Origin: Flagellimonas profundi
Lineage (GTDB): Bacteria; Bacteroidota; Bacteroidia; Flavobacteriales; Flavobacteriaceae
DNA: 64,000 nucleotides
Reading direction: 5' to 3'
NCBI RefSeq assembly: GCF_017313275.1
Contig: NZ_JAFLNM010000002.1
Coordinates: 606,455-670,454 of the forward strand
Of this stretch, positions 17,036 through 26,161 are shown piece by piece (the stretch's first letter is position 1; every line of letters begins with the position of its first letter). The translations under genes were made by a program, and so were the position numbers. The notes beneath the pieces are model-generated. The model was not told the origin of the DNA, did not search any database, and worked only from the letters and a program-made list of their open reading frames with translations.

Positions 17036-18197
17036 ATACGATGCCGTCATTGTAGGCGGTGGTGTTTTAGGGACTTTTCATGCGTATCATGCACTCGAAT
17101 TGGGCTTAAAGGTATGCTTGGTGGAAAAAGATCCATACCCCAAGGGGGCGACCACCCAAAATTTTGGACAAGTGGTTCCTTCGGGCATGAACACCAAATG
17201 GCAAAAGTTTGGTCGAGAAAGCCTTCATATTTATAAAGAAATCCAGTCTAAGTTCGATATCAGTATGCGTCAAAACGGAACGGTGTATTTGGCATCCAAT
17301 GAAGAGGAGGAACAATTGTTGGTAGAGCTTAGGGCCATAAACAGTTCCAACGATTATGAATCCAAAATGCTTACCCAACAGGAGTGTTTGAAAAAATTTC
17401 CTGGACTTCGAAAGGATTATGTGGTTGCAGGATTGTTTTTCCCGCAAGAGGTTACGGTAGAGCCTAGGGTTATGATCCATAAGCTTCAGGAATACTTGGT
17501 TATTCAAAAAGGTTTGGACATTAAGTTTGATTTTCCTGTGATTTCCTGTGAATCCGATAGGGAGGGGGTATCGGTCCGGAATACCAAAAACGAAGAAGTG
17601 TTCGGCAAAAAGGTAATAATATGCAATGGGACAGATTTTAAAAACTTGTACCCGGAGACTTTTGCAGCCAGCGACCTTGAGGTTTCCAAATTACAGATGA
17701 TGCAGACCAAGCCACAAGAAAATTACGAACTGAAAGGGTCAATCCTTACAGGTTGGTCCATTCGTAGGTACGAAGCCTTTCATGAATGCCCGTCTTTTGC
17801 AAGAATCAAGGAAAATGAACCAAAGGAAAGCCTTCAAAAAAAATGGGGCGTGCATATTCTTTTTAAACAAGCGGCCGATGGCTCGGTAATTTTGGGCGAT
17901 TCCCATCAGTATGCCGATGCGGCCAAAATTGAAGATTTAGGGTATGACCTGGATATGGATATCGACAATTTTATGATCGAGGAGGCCAAAAAAATAGTTG
18001 ACCTGCCCACCTATCAAATCCAGAAACGGTGGTATGGGATGTACTCGCAATGTAAGAACAGTGATATTTTTCAAAAAACCATTGATGACAATATCCATAT
18101 TATAACGGGAATCGGCGGAAAAGGGATGACAGGCAGTGCGGGGTTCTCGAAAAAAAATATTGCTTCTATCTTTAATACGAAGAAAATCAACTTATGA
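17025..18197 (+). CDS. TIGR03364-type FAD-dependent aminophosphonate oxidoreductase
   Basis: The ATG at 17025 overlaps the transporter stop by 11 bases and puts the dinucleotide motif GGGVLG at residues 11-16 next to the N terminus, followed by VEKD at the end of beta-2, as in glycine-oxidase-like DAO enzymes. The 390-residue protein ends with ITGIGGKGMTGSAG, the C-terminal FAD loop. TIGR03364 enzymes are syntenic with phosphonatase-like hydrolases and are thought to oxidise the amino group of 2-aminoethylphosphonate relatives such as 1-hydroxy or N-methyl forms, releasing ammonia or methylamine and an aldehyde. That aldehyde would be the substrate of the hydrolase encoded four bases upstream of this gene's end. 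Confidence 0.88.
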   Translation: MDNKYDAVIVGGGVLGTFHAYHALELGLKVCLVEKDPYPKGATTQNFGQVVPSGMNTKWQKFGRESLHIYKEIQSKFDISMRQNGTVYLASNEEEEQLLVELRAINSSNDYESKMLTQQECLKKFPGLRKDYVVAGLFFPQEVTVEPRVMIHKLQEYLVIQKGLDIKFDFPVISCESDREGVSVRNTKNEEVFGKKVIICNGTDFKNLYPETFAASDLEVSKLQMMQTKPQENYELKGSILTGWSIRRYEAFHECPSFARIKENEPKESLQKKWGVHILFKQAADGSVILGDSHQYADAAKIEDLGYDLDMDIDNFMIEEAKKIVDLPTYQIQKRWYGMYSQCKNSDIFQKTIDDNIHIITGIGGKGMTGSAGFSKKNIASIFNTKKINL

Positions 18198-18868
18198 AAA
18201 AAATAGAATTGGCCGTTTTTGATATGGCGGGCACTACGGTGAACGAAGATAATGTGGTATACAAAACCGTTAAGGCCGCTTTGGCCAAATCTGGGGTGGA
18301 GGTTTCTTTGGATACCGTGCTGGAATTTGGTGCGGGCAAGGAAAAGTTCAAGGCCATTGCCGATATATTGGAGAAAACCAAAACAACCGGGGTGGACCCC
18401 AATGCAGTTTTTAAGGATTTTAAAAATATGTTGGAAGAGGCCTACGCCAATCTTGATGTGACCACTTATGATGGTGTTGAGGAACTCTTTAAACTATTAA
18501 AATCTAAAGGAGTGAAAGTGGTGCTCAATACGGGATACGACCATAAAACGGCAAAATCACTTTTAAGTAAGCTTGGTTGGATTCCTGGGGAACAAATAGA
18601 TGCATTGATTACTGCAGATGATGTGGTAATGGGAAGACCATCTTCGGAAATGATAGATAAGGCCATGGCGATGTTCGGAATTACAGCACCTGATAAGGTT
18701 TTAAAGGCAGGTGATTCCGTGATCGATATTGAAGAAGGTAAAAACGCAAACTGTGGTTGGACCGTGGGAGTATTGACCGGGGCGCAAACGCGCGAACAAT
18801 TGGCAACTGCGGAACCATCCATGATTTTGGATTCCTTGTCCGATTTGGCCGAGCAATTGTTTCCTTGA
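18194..18868 (+). CDS. PhnX-like HAD hydrolase (TIGR03351 phosphonatase-like)
   Basis: A 224-residue HAD protein. Asp10 in FDMAGTTV is the nucleophile, TGYDH holds motif II, GRPSSEM matches the PhnX GRP segment and AGDSVIDIEEG is motif III/IV. Lys49 (FGAGKEKF) aligns, with one gap, with the Schiff-base Lys53 of Bacillus phosphonatase (MGLLK). Phosphonatases cleave the C-P bond of phosphonoacetaldehyde to acetaldehyde and phosphate; the TIGR03351 branch has been proposed to prefer a hydroxylated analogue. The ATG overlaps the preceding stop (ATGA). The stop codon abuts that of the convergent regulator with no spacer. Confidence 0.85.
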   Translation: MKKIELAVFDMAGTTVNEDNVVYKTVKAALAKSGVEVSLDTVLEFGAGKEKFKAIADILEKTKTTGVDPNAVFKDFKNMLEEAYANLDVTTYDGVEELFKLLKSKGVKVVLNTGYDHKTAKSLLSKLGWIPGEQIDALITADDVVMGRPSSEMIDKAMAMFGITAPDKVLKAGDSVIDIEEGKNANCGWTVGVLTGAQTREQLATAEPSMILDSLSDLAEQLFP

Positions 18869-19435
18869 TCAGATAAAGAAATAGACCACCAACATTTTAG
18901 AGGGAATTTTCCCTCGGTTAATAGGAACATGGGGGATTCTGCCATCAAAAAATATGGAATCCCCTTCTTTTAAAAGTACTTCTTGATCACCTATCTCGTA
19001 GTAACATTCTCCTGTTAATATATATTTGAACTCAAAAGCATCGGTAACTACTTTGTCGCGTTTCGAGTTGGGTTCAACTTCCAACAGTACACTTTCAAAA
19101 CCAACGGAGTTCAGTTGTTTCCCAAAAATATAGTTATAGGTAAAGCCGACAGCTTCGTCTTCTTTTTCAATGATGGATTGCTCATCCTTACGGGTCACTA
19201 AAAAGTTATGGCCATTGGCTTTTGGGATTCCATCAAAAAAATCGGTCATCTCGGTTTCCAAGGCCCCGACTATTTTTAAAAACACAGGCAAGGAAGGGAT
19301 GGTTCGTCCATTTTCAATCCGTGAAATAAGCCCAGCGGTTACCCCGGCACTGTTGGCAACATCATTTATGGTCTTTTTATTGTTTTTACGTATTTGCTTG
19401 ATTCTTTTCCCAATGCCAATGAGGTAATCTTCCAT
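18869..19435 (-). CDS. XRE-cupin transcriptional regulator of the phosphonate locus
   Basis: A 188-residue protein with an N-terminal Cro/C1 helix-turn-helix (residues about 7-62; NDVANSAGVTAGLISRIENG) and a C-terminal cupin beta-barrel (about 105-180; LTGECYYEIGD ... KEGDSIFFDG). Regulators of this build (PuuR-like) sense small metabolites in the cupin. It is transcribed away from susC across a 282-base region and converges on the PhnX-like gene, so it lies between the two phosphonate operons and is the obvious candidate to control both. The palindrome at 19576-19592 is a possible site. Confidence 0.88.
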   Translation of the reverse strand: MEDYLIGIGKRIKQIRKNNKKTINDVANSAGVTAGLISRIENGRTIPSLPVFLKIVGALETEMTDFFDGIPKANGHNFLVTRKDEQSIIEKEDEAVGFTYNYIFGKQLNSVGFESVLLEVEPNSKRDKVVTDAFEFKYILTGECYYEIGDQEVLLKEGDSIFFDGRIPHVPINRGKIPSKMLVVYFFI

Positions 19436-19545
19436 TTTTATGTGTGCTTCTAAACTTTAGTATTTATAATATTCTTTTATGAATCAAGATTAAGAAAAAA
19501 ATTGGTTAATCCACTGCAGTACTAGGATTTCATATAAAATATAGT

Positions 19546-19577
19546 ATTGTCATCGATTTTAAAAAATTGCATATTTG
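19546..19577 (+). promoter_or_regulatory. Candidate promoter of the susCD-phosphonate operon
   Basis: ATTG (19546-19549), 20 bases, then CATATTTG (19570-19577), a one-mismatch TAnnTTTG box. It would give a leader of about 130 bases before susC. Both boxes are imperfect. Confidence 0.35.
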
Positions 19578-19592
19578 TAAATAATGTTTACA
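19576..19592 (+). promoter_or_regulatory. Palindrome TGTAAA-n5-TTTACA, possible XRE-cupin operator
   Basis: Six-base inverted arms with a five-base spacer overlap the end of the candidate -7 box. A half site with the same flank (TATTTG-like TTGTAAAC, 15731-15738) lies directly before the start codon of the other phosphonate operon, which supports a shared regulator. Confidence 0.35.
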
Positions 19593-19717
19593 TAACATTC
19601 AACCGTTTCTTTTAACCTTTCCGTATCATTTTTTTAATCTGTTTAAAGGCCTGCCTTAACTCTTGTGTTGGATATTTGTTGATAAATAATTAACCAAATT
19701 TTACAAATACTCAACAA

Positions 19718-22700
19718 ATGAAAAAATCAATTTTAACGTTTTTACTTGCCTTCACCGTAAGTATCATTGGTTATTCCCAAGTTACTTTTACAGGGCAGGT
19801 GGTTGACGAGAACAGCGTGCCATTGCCTGGAGCATCGGTGGTTGTAAGAGGTAGTAGCGTTGGTGTTGCTACAGACTTTGATGGGAACTTTGAAATAGAG
19901 TTGCCCCAGGGAGGAGAGACCTTAGTGGTTTCTTATATAGGTTATATTCCTCTAGATTTTGACACCACTGGAAAACGTACTGCAACCATTGTGTTGCAAG
20001 AGGACTCCCAACAGTTGGATGAGGTTGTGGTAACGGCCTTGAACATTACCAGGGACGAAGAGTCTTTGGGGTATTCCGTTCAAAAAGTGGCAGGTGAGGA
20101 AATCTCACAATCCACAAGTACCAATACAGTGAGTACCTTATCCGGTAGAACTGCTGGTGTACAGGTGGTTACAAACGGTACGGGGCCTGGACAGTCATCT
20201 TCGGTTGTCATTAGGGGATATTCGTCCATGCAGGGTGATAATCAGCCATTGTTTATTGTAGATGGTATACCAATTAACAATAACACGGATACCAGGACCA
20301 ATACGTTAGGTGGTGCTTCCAACATGAACCTTGATTATGGTAACGGTGCTGCAGAGATCAACCCGGATGATGTCGAATCCATATCTGTGCTTAAAGGTGC
20401 GAACGCAACCGCTCTTTATGGATCTCGAGCAGCTAACGGTGCTGTGATCATTACCACAAAATCAGGTAAGGGCCGTAAAGGAGGTATTAGTTTTAGTTCC
20501 AAGACCACTTTTGAAAGTGTATTAAAAGCTCCGGAATATCAAGGGGTATATGGTCAAGGAAAGAACTTTGATTTTGCCTTTGTGGATGGTTACGGAAGCG
20601 GAACTTACGATGGTGTGGATGAATCTTGGGGGCCACTTTTGGATGGTACTTTAAGACCTCAGCACGATTCCCCAACATCCAATGGGCTTCGTGGAGGTGA
20701 CGTCCACGGCTTGGATTACGTACTTGGATCTTCTGGTGTTGATTTGGCAAGGAGAGGAACCATTACCCCAACACCCTTTGTGTATGGAGGAAATCCAGCG
20801 GAAGAATTTATGGAAACAGGTAGAACCTTGATCAATACAGTTTCCTTTTACGGGTCCAACGATAACGGAAATTATAGGGTGAGCTACACCAATTTGGACA
20901 ATAAGGGTATTGTACCCAACACAGATATCAAGAGAAACACGATCTCCGCTTCGGGGGATTATCAGATTACCGATAGACTAAAGGTGTCTTCCAAAATCAA
21001 TTATATACGTTCGGATTCGGATAACCGTCACGTGAACGGATATGGTACAGAATCCGTGATGTATTTGTTCATCTGGTGGGGACAACAGGTCAATGTAAAT
21101 AGTTTAAGGGACTACTGGCAAGATGGTCTTGAAGGCTTCCAGCAGTTCAACTACAACTATAATTATCATGACAACCCTTACTTCACCATGTACGAGAATA
21201 CCAATGGTCTGGCCAAAGACAGAATCATTGGGAATCTTTCTGCAACCTATGACATCAGTGATGATTTTAAGTTTATGGTTCGAGGAGGGCGCGATTTCTT
21301 CTCGGAATATAGATTCATTAAAAGAGCGTACTCCACCCAACGTTTTCCAAACGGTCAGTACAGGGAAGATAAAATCAATTTCCAAGAGACCAACTTGGAT
21401 TTCTTGTTGACCTTTGATAAGGATGTTACCGATAAATTCCATGTAAATGCCAACTTTGGAGGAAACAGAATGGTACAGAAGAACCATTTTAACTCCTTGA
21501 TGGCCAATAAGCTTTTGATCCCTGGAATCTATTCTTTCTCCAACGTGGATGGAGCCTTGGTACAGCGTACAAGCCGTCCCGAAAAACAAATCAATTCCTT
21601 GTATGCATTTGCGCAGTTGGGTTGGGACAACAGTATTTATTTGGATCTCACGGCCCGTAATGACTGGTCGTCCACCTTGCCGGAGCAGAACAACTCCTAT
21701 TTTTACCCATCGGCATCCTTGAGTGTGGTGCTTACAGATCTGTTCGATTTTGGAGATCAAGATATTTTGAGTTTTGCCAAACTAAGAGGTGGTTGGGCAC
21801 AGGTTGGTAGTGATACCGATGCTTATAGACTTTCCGATTTTTATGCCTTGGGAACGCCGGTTGGTGATAACCCTACGGCCAGTCCTGCGAATACGTTGCC
21901 CAATTTTGATTTAAAGCCGGAGATACAGACCTCTTACGAGTTCGGTACGGATTTGAGATTTTTTAATAATAGACTTTCTTTGGATGCTACCTACTATAAT
22001 ACAGTTTCCAAAAACCAGATTTTGGATATCGATTTGCCAATTACTTCAGGTAAAACCGCAAGGACTATCAATGCTGGTAAAATCCGTAACCACGGGCTGG
22101 AAATTATGCTGGGTATCAACCCGATACAAAACGAAGACTTTAACTGGAACACTTCTTTCAATTTTGGTTTGAACAGAAACAAGGTACTGGAATTGGCAGA
22201 CGGTGTTGAAAGATACCAATATGGAGGAAATGGAATATCATTGGTTGCTGAAGAAGGAGGCTCCCTAGGTGATATGTGGGGAACTGGATTGGTAAGGGTC
22301 GAGGACGAGAACAGTCCTTACTTTGGTGAGGTCATCTTTAACGAAGGACTCGTTCAACAGGACAATACCTTGAGAAAACTTGGAAACTTCAACCCGGACT
22401 TTACGCTGGGCTGGAACAATACCATCTCCTACAAAAACCTTTCGCTAAACTTCCTATTCGATTGGAGACAAGGTGGTGAATTACTTTCTAGAACACGCTT
22501 GATTGCTGCAACTTCCGGTAACGTCGTAGAAACCCTTTGGGGCCGTTCTCCTGAATATGGTGGGCCTCATCCAGGTATTACCGATTCTGGGCTTTCCTAT
22601 GTTAATGGCGATGGGGTTACCCAAACGGACGGTATTATTGGGGCCGGTGTAAAGCTACAAGATGGTGAATATCTTCCCAATGATGTTATCGTACCTGCAA

Positions 22701-23005
22701 ATGCTTACCATAACAACAGATATCGAAGAAACAATGAAACGGAAGGTATTTACGATGCCACTTTCATAAAACTTAGGGAAGCCAGATTGACCTATGATTT
22801 CCCGACAAGATTGTTCAGGGGAGACGACATTAAAAAATTGAGCTTCTCCTTGATAGGGACCAACCTTTGGTTGTGGGCCAAGGATTACAACCACGGAGAC
22901 CCGGAACTTTTGTCCTTTGGAGGCGGAAGCTATGTGCCAGGGGTGGAAAATGCCACCGTACCTACAACACGTAGTTTGGGATTTGCAATCAACGTAGAAT
23001 TTTAA
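19718..23005 (+). CDS. SusC/RagA family TonB-linked outer-membrane importer
   Basis: A 1095-residue SusC-type receptor. A signal peptide (ends GYSQ) is followed by a carboxypeptidase-regulatory-like domain (TGQVVDENSVPLPGASV; DGNFEIEL), the TonB box region (LDEVVVTAL, near residue 103), the plug with the SusC signature IRGYSSMQGDNQPLFIVDG and ALYGSRAANGAVIITTK, and a large barrel ending GFAINVEF. Together with the SusD-like lipoprotein 19 bases downstream it forms a pedal-bin importer for large or complex ligands. Because all following genes encode exported phosphohydrolases or phosphonate enzymes, the ligand is likely a phosphonate- or phosphodiester-bearing oligomer instead of a plain glycan. 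Confidence 0.95.
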   Translation: MKKSILTFLLAFTVSIIGYSQVTFTGQVVDENSVPLPGASVVVRGSSVGVATDFDGNFEIELPQGGETLVVSYIGYIPLDFDTTGKRTATIVLQEDSQQLDEVVVTALNITRDEESLGYSVQKVAGEEISQSTSTNTVSTLSGRTAGVQVVTNGTGPGQSSSVVIRGYSSMQGDNQPLFIVDGIPINNNTDTRTNTLGGASNMNLDYGNGAAEINPDDVESISVLKGANATALYGSRAANGAVIITTKSGKGRKGGISFSSKTTFESVLKAPEYQGVYGQGKNFDFAFVDGYGSGTYDGVDESWGPLLDGTLRPQHDSPTSNGLRGGDVHGLDYVLGSSGVDLARRGTITPTPFVYGGNPAEEFMETGRTLINTVSFYGSNDNGNYRVSYTNLDNKGIVPNTDIKRNTISASGDYQITDRLKVSSKINYIRSDSDNRHVNGYGTESVMYLFIWWGQQVNVNSLRDYWQDGLEGFQQFNYNYNYHDNPYFTMYENTNGLAKDRIIGNLSATYDISDDFKFMVRGGRDFFSEYRFIKRAYSTQRFPNGQYREDKINFQETNLDFLLTFDKDVTDKFHVNANFGGNRMVQKNHFNSLMANKLLIPGIYSFSNVDGALVQRTSRPEKQINSLYAFAQLGWDNSIYLDLTARNDWSSTLPEQNNSYFYPSASLSVVLTDLFDFGDQDILSFAKLRGGWAQVGSDTDAYRLSDFYALGTPVGDNPTASPANTLPNFDLKPEIQTSYEFGTDLRFFNNRLSLDATYYNTVSKNQILDIDLPITSGKTARTINAGKIRNHGLEIMLGINPIQNEDFNWNTSFNFGLNRNKVLELADGVERYQYGGNGISLVAEEGGSLGDMWGTGLVRVEDENSPYFGEVIFNEGLVQQDNTLRKLGNFNPDFTLGWNNTISYKNLSLNFLFDWRQGGELLSRTRLIAATSGNVVETLWGRSPEYGGPHPGITDSGLSYVNGDGVTQTDGIIGAGVKLQDGEYLPNDVIVPANAYHNNRYRRNNETEGIYDATFIKLREARLTYDFPTRLFRGDDIKKLSFSLIGTNLWLWAKDYNHGDPELLSFGGGSYVPGVENATVPTTRSLGFAINVEF

Positions 23006-23024
23006 TCAGGTTAACAATAACAAC

Positions 23025-24479
23025 ATGAAAAAGATATTTTTAACAGCGACAGTACTTGCGATGACCCTCTGGTCCTGTGACAAGTTTGACGTAAGCAACG
23101 AGAATCCGGATGTTGCCTTGAACATTAACCAAAACCCCGAACTTCTTTTGACCAATCTTCAAAGAAGATCGATTAGGGAAGCCGTTGGTGGATCTTGGAG
23201 CGAAGGAAACCTTATGGGACAATATGGAGCCCGAATTGTATTTACCTCCTTCGATTTATTCGATTGGGGTGACCAAAGCGGGGCATGGAACAATTATTAC
23301 TATGCCATTAGAGATGCCAAAGAATTGGAAAAATTGGCTGGTGAGACGGACTTGAACAGTTACGTGGCAGTTTCCAAAATTATGCAAACATGGGCCTTTA
23401 GTATCTTGACCGATATGTGGGGCGATGTGCCTTACTCCGAAGTCAATCAGGCGAGCGAGCAAAATTATACGCCAATGTATGATGAGCAAGAGGCCATTTA
23501 TACTTCAATGCTCTCTGAGCTGGCAACTGCAAACACCCTTTTGTCCGGTTCTAACTTGACCCAAATTAAAGGGGACCTCTTGTTTGGGGGCGATTTGGAA
23601 ATGTGGAGAAAGTTTGCCAATTCACTAAGAATGCGGTTGGCACTTCGTTTAAGCGAAGTTTCACCATCTGTCGCTTCTGGGGTGATTAGCGAAATCTATA
23701 ATAACCCAGGTCAATTCCCGATAATGGAATCCAATGATGATAATGCGGCCCTCACATTTTTGGCTGCAAATCCAGATGCACACCCAGTGACCGAAGAGTC
23801 CGTTTATCGTGTGGGGTCTTATAACGAATACAGAATTTCTGAGCATTTCGTGACTATGCTGGAAGGGTTGAACGACCCTCGATTGGAGTTCTTTGCCGAC
23901 CCAACAGCCAATTCAGTGGAACAAGGTACGCCGGAGATTGTCGGTATGTTGAACGGGGTAGTGGATGGTCCTGCATACACCTACCAAGGGGGTGATGCAT
24001 TCCTTTCCAAATTCAATATAGATTATTTCTATTTTCAGCCCAATACCAACCAAGCAAGGCTAATGCTCTTTTCAGAGGTGCAATTTATCTTGGCCGAAGC
24101 CGCGCAAAGGGGTTGGATCAATGCCGAAGCCCAAACATTTTATGAAGAAGGGGTTACATCCAACTTTGATTACTGGGGAGTGGAATTGCCCGCAGATTAT
24201 TTAACAAGTGCAGGAGTTGCTTTTGACAATAGTTTGGAAACTATTATGACCCAGAAGTACATTAACCTGTTCTATACCGATTACCAAGGATTTATCGAGT
24301 ATAAAAGAACTGGATTCCCTGCGACCATCCAACCAGGACCGGATGCTTTCTACGACGTATACCCAAGTAGGTTTGAATATCCTAGTAACGAGGAGTCCTT
24401 GAACAACGCAAACTATTCGGAAGCCTCTAGTAGAATAGGAGGAGACCAGATAACTACCAAGGTTTGGTGGGAAAACTAA
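23025..24479 (+). CDS. SusD/RagB-like nutrient-binding lipoprotein
   Basis: A 484-residue surface lipoprotein (lipobox TLWSC, Cys18). The sequence follows the SusD-like family 2 pattern: early TNLQRRSIREAVGG segment, TPR-like helices containing MQTWAFSILTDMWGDVPYSE, and a C-terminal RIGGDQITTKVWW end. It forms the lid over the SusC barrel and gives first contact with the substrate. No carbohydrate-binding residues can be assigned. Spacing on both sides (19 and about 9 bases) indicates a single transcript. Confidence 0.93.
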   Translation: MKKIFLTATVLAMTLWSCDKFDVSNENPDVALNINQNPELLLTNLQRRSIREAVGGSWSEGNLMGQYGARIVFTSFDLFDWGDQSGAWNNYYYAIRDAKELEKLAGETDLNSYVAVSKIMQTWAFSILTDMWGDVPYSEVNQASEQNYTPMYDEQEAIYTSMLSELATANTLLSGSNLTQIKGDLLFGGDLEMWRKFANSLRMRLALRLSEVSPSVASGVISEIYNNPGQFPIMESNDDNAALTFLAANPDAHPVTEESVYRVGSYNEYRISEHFVTMLEGLNDPRLEFFADPTANSVEQGTPEIVGMLNGVVDGPAYTYQGGDAFLSKFNIDYFYFQPNTNQARLMLFSEVQFILAEAAQRGWINAEAQTFYEEGVTSNFDYWGVELPADYLTSAGVAFDNSLETIMTQKYINLFYTDYQGFIEYKRTGFPATIQPGPDAFYDVYPSRFEYPSNEESLNNANYSEASSRIGGDQITTKVWWEN

Positions 24480-24488
24480 GGTTTGCCA

Positions 24489-26159
24489 ATGCTTAAAAGA
24501 AAACTTCATAAAGTAATGATCATGACCATGGGAATTTTGTTCCTGTGGTCTTGTTCTTCCAAAAGGGAGCAAACTCCAAAGGGAATTCAACATGTCGTTG
24601 TTATAGGAATAGATGGGATGAGTCCCGATGGGATTCAAAAAGCAAATACCCCCACCTTGGACTCCATGATTCAAAATGGGGCAGCTACCATGCATGCAAG
24701 GTCTGTACTTCCCTCAAGTTCTAGTTCCAATTGGGCCAGTATGATCATGGGCGCCGATACCGAACAACATGGAGTAACCTCCAATGGTTGGGAAAAGTTC
24801 GACCATCAGTTGCCCCCCATTGTTGTTACCAAAAACGGAACTTTCCCGACCATATTTACCCTTTTTAAAGATCAGGAGCCCAAAGCTCATGTTGGGGCTA
24901 TCTACGATTGGGACGGATTTGGACGTTTGTTCGAAAAAGCTGATGTAGATTTTGATATTGATGGAGATCACGAAGATAAAACTACCCAAGAAGCGGTCAG
25001 TTACATTAAAGAAAGTACGCCAAATTTCACTTTTGTACACCTAGATCATGTAGATCATGCAGGTCATGCCTTGGGTCACGGAAGCCCTGATTATTATAAA
25101 TCGATTGAAAAGGCCGATTCCCTTATTGCAGAAATTGTAGATGCCGCCAAACAAGCTGGAATTTTTGAAAAAACCATGTTCATTATATCCGCAGATCATG
25201 GAGGATTGGGCTTTGGTCATGGAGGGGAAAGCTTGGCCGAAATGGAAATTCCTTTCATTTTATATGGCGCAGGCATCAAAAAAGGCTACAAAATAGAAGA
25301 AACCGTTTACCAGTACGACAATGCACCGACCGTTGCCTACGCTATGGGTTTACAAACACCCCAAGCTTGGATAGGCAGACCAGTAAAAGGCGCTTTTATA
25401 GGAAATGAAGCCCCAAAACTTAGCTATAAGCGCAAAAAGCAAATAATCCAACCCAAGATTCTTCCGGATGCTGGCTATTTTGAGCCAGCCGGGGGAGTTT
25501 TTAAAGCGGATTCTGTTGCCGTGGTAATGCAAAACCCAAACAATGTGGGTGAGGTGCGATATACCATTGGCAACAACCTGCCTACACTGCAAAATAGCCA
25601 GGTATACCAGGATACATTTTACTTAAAGCAAACAAACATGGCCAAGGCAGGCGTCTTTCAGAATGATCGATTGGTGAGCACCGTTGCCGAAGGAAGTTTT
25701 AGGATTGTGCCAAAGACCAAACAAGATCCTGTCAAATTTCGAGTTTATCAGGTTAATGGTATAGAAAAATTGCCCGATTTTACATCTTTGAACCCCATTT
25801 ATAAAGGTTTTGTCACCGAATTTTCCCATAAGCAAGTACTGACAGACGATATGCCGCAAGAACAAGTAGCTGTGGTTTTTGAAAGTTATTTGGAAGTGTC
25901 CGAAGAAGGGCAATATGGTTTTTTCACCAATAGTGATGATGGTAGCAAACTTTACGTGAACGGAACCGAAATCGTAAACAATGATGGAGACCATGGAGTT
26001 TTAGAACGCAGCGGCTCTTTGAAACTTTCAAAAGGAACACACTTGGTCCGCGTTGAATTTTTTAATGGAGGTGGGGGCTATCATTTGGATGTAAAATATT
26101 CTGGTCCCCATATCCCAAAACAAATCATTCCAGCAAATCAATTGTATAGAGAAAAATAA
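24489..26159 (+). CDS. Exported alkaline-phosphatase-superfamily lipoprotein with PA14-like C terminus
   Basis: The ATG at 24489 gives 556 residues with lipobox LWSC (Cys22); a TTG two codons earlier is also possible. Residues 36-300 are an NPP/phosphopentomutase-like metal hydrolase: Asp42 (GIDGMSPDG), the nucleophile region PSSSSSNWAS with Ser78 at the NPP Thr position, DHVDHAGH and ADHGGLGFGHGG metal ligands. A beta-rich linker (about 330-410, Fn3/CHB_HEX-like) and a PA14-like module (about 430-550; FTNSDDGSKLYVNG) follow. PA14 modules bind glycans, so the enzyme may be tethered to a polymer while cleaving phosphodiester or phosphonate ester bonds. Phosphonoacetate hydrolase belongs to the same superfamily. 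Confidence 0.85.
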   Translation: MLKRKLHKVMIMTMGILFLWSCSSKREQTPKGIQHVVVIGIDGMSPDGIQKANTPTLDSMIQNGAATMHARSVLPSSSSSNWASMIMGADTEQHGVTSNGWEKFDHQLPPIVVTKNGTFPTIFTLFKDQEPKAHVGAIYDWDGFGRLFEKADVDFDIDGDHEDKTTQEAVSYIKESTPNFTFVHLDHVDHAGHALGHGSPDYYKSIEKADSLIAEIVDAAKQAGIFEKTMFIISADHGGLGFGHGGESLAEMEIPFILYGAGIKKGYKIEETVYQYDNAPTVAYAMGLQTPQAWIGRPVKGAFIGNEAPKLSYKRKKQIIQPKILPDAGYFEPAGGVFKADSVAVVMQNPNNVGEVRYTIGNNLPTLQNSQVYQDTFYLKQTNMAKAGVFQNDRLVSTVAEGSFRIVPKTKQDPVKFRVYQVNGIEKLPDFTSLNPIYKGFVTEFSHKQVLTDDMPQEQVAVVFESYLEVSEEGQYGFFTNSDDGSKLYVNGTEIVNNDGDHGVLERSGSLKLSKGTHLVRVEFFNGGGGYHLDVKYSGPHIPKQIIPANQLYREK

Positions 26160-26161
26160 AT

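Noticed and set aside
19718..24479. Reading the SusCD pair as a standard polysaccharide utilisation locus
   Set aside because: No glycoside hydrolase, polysaccharide lyase or sulfatase gene of the usual kind is in the operon; all partners are phosphohydrolase- or phosphonate-type.
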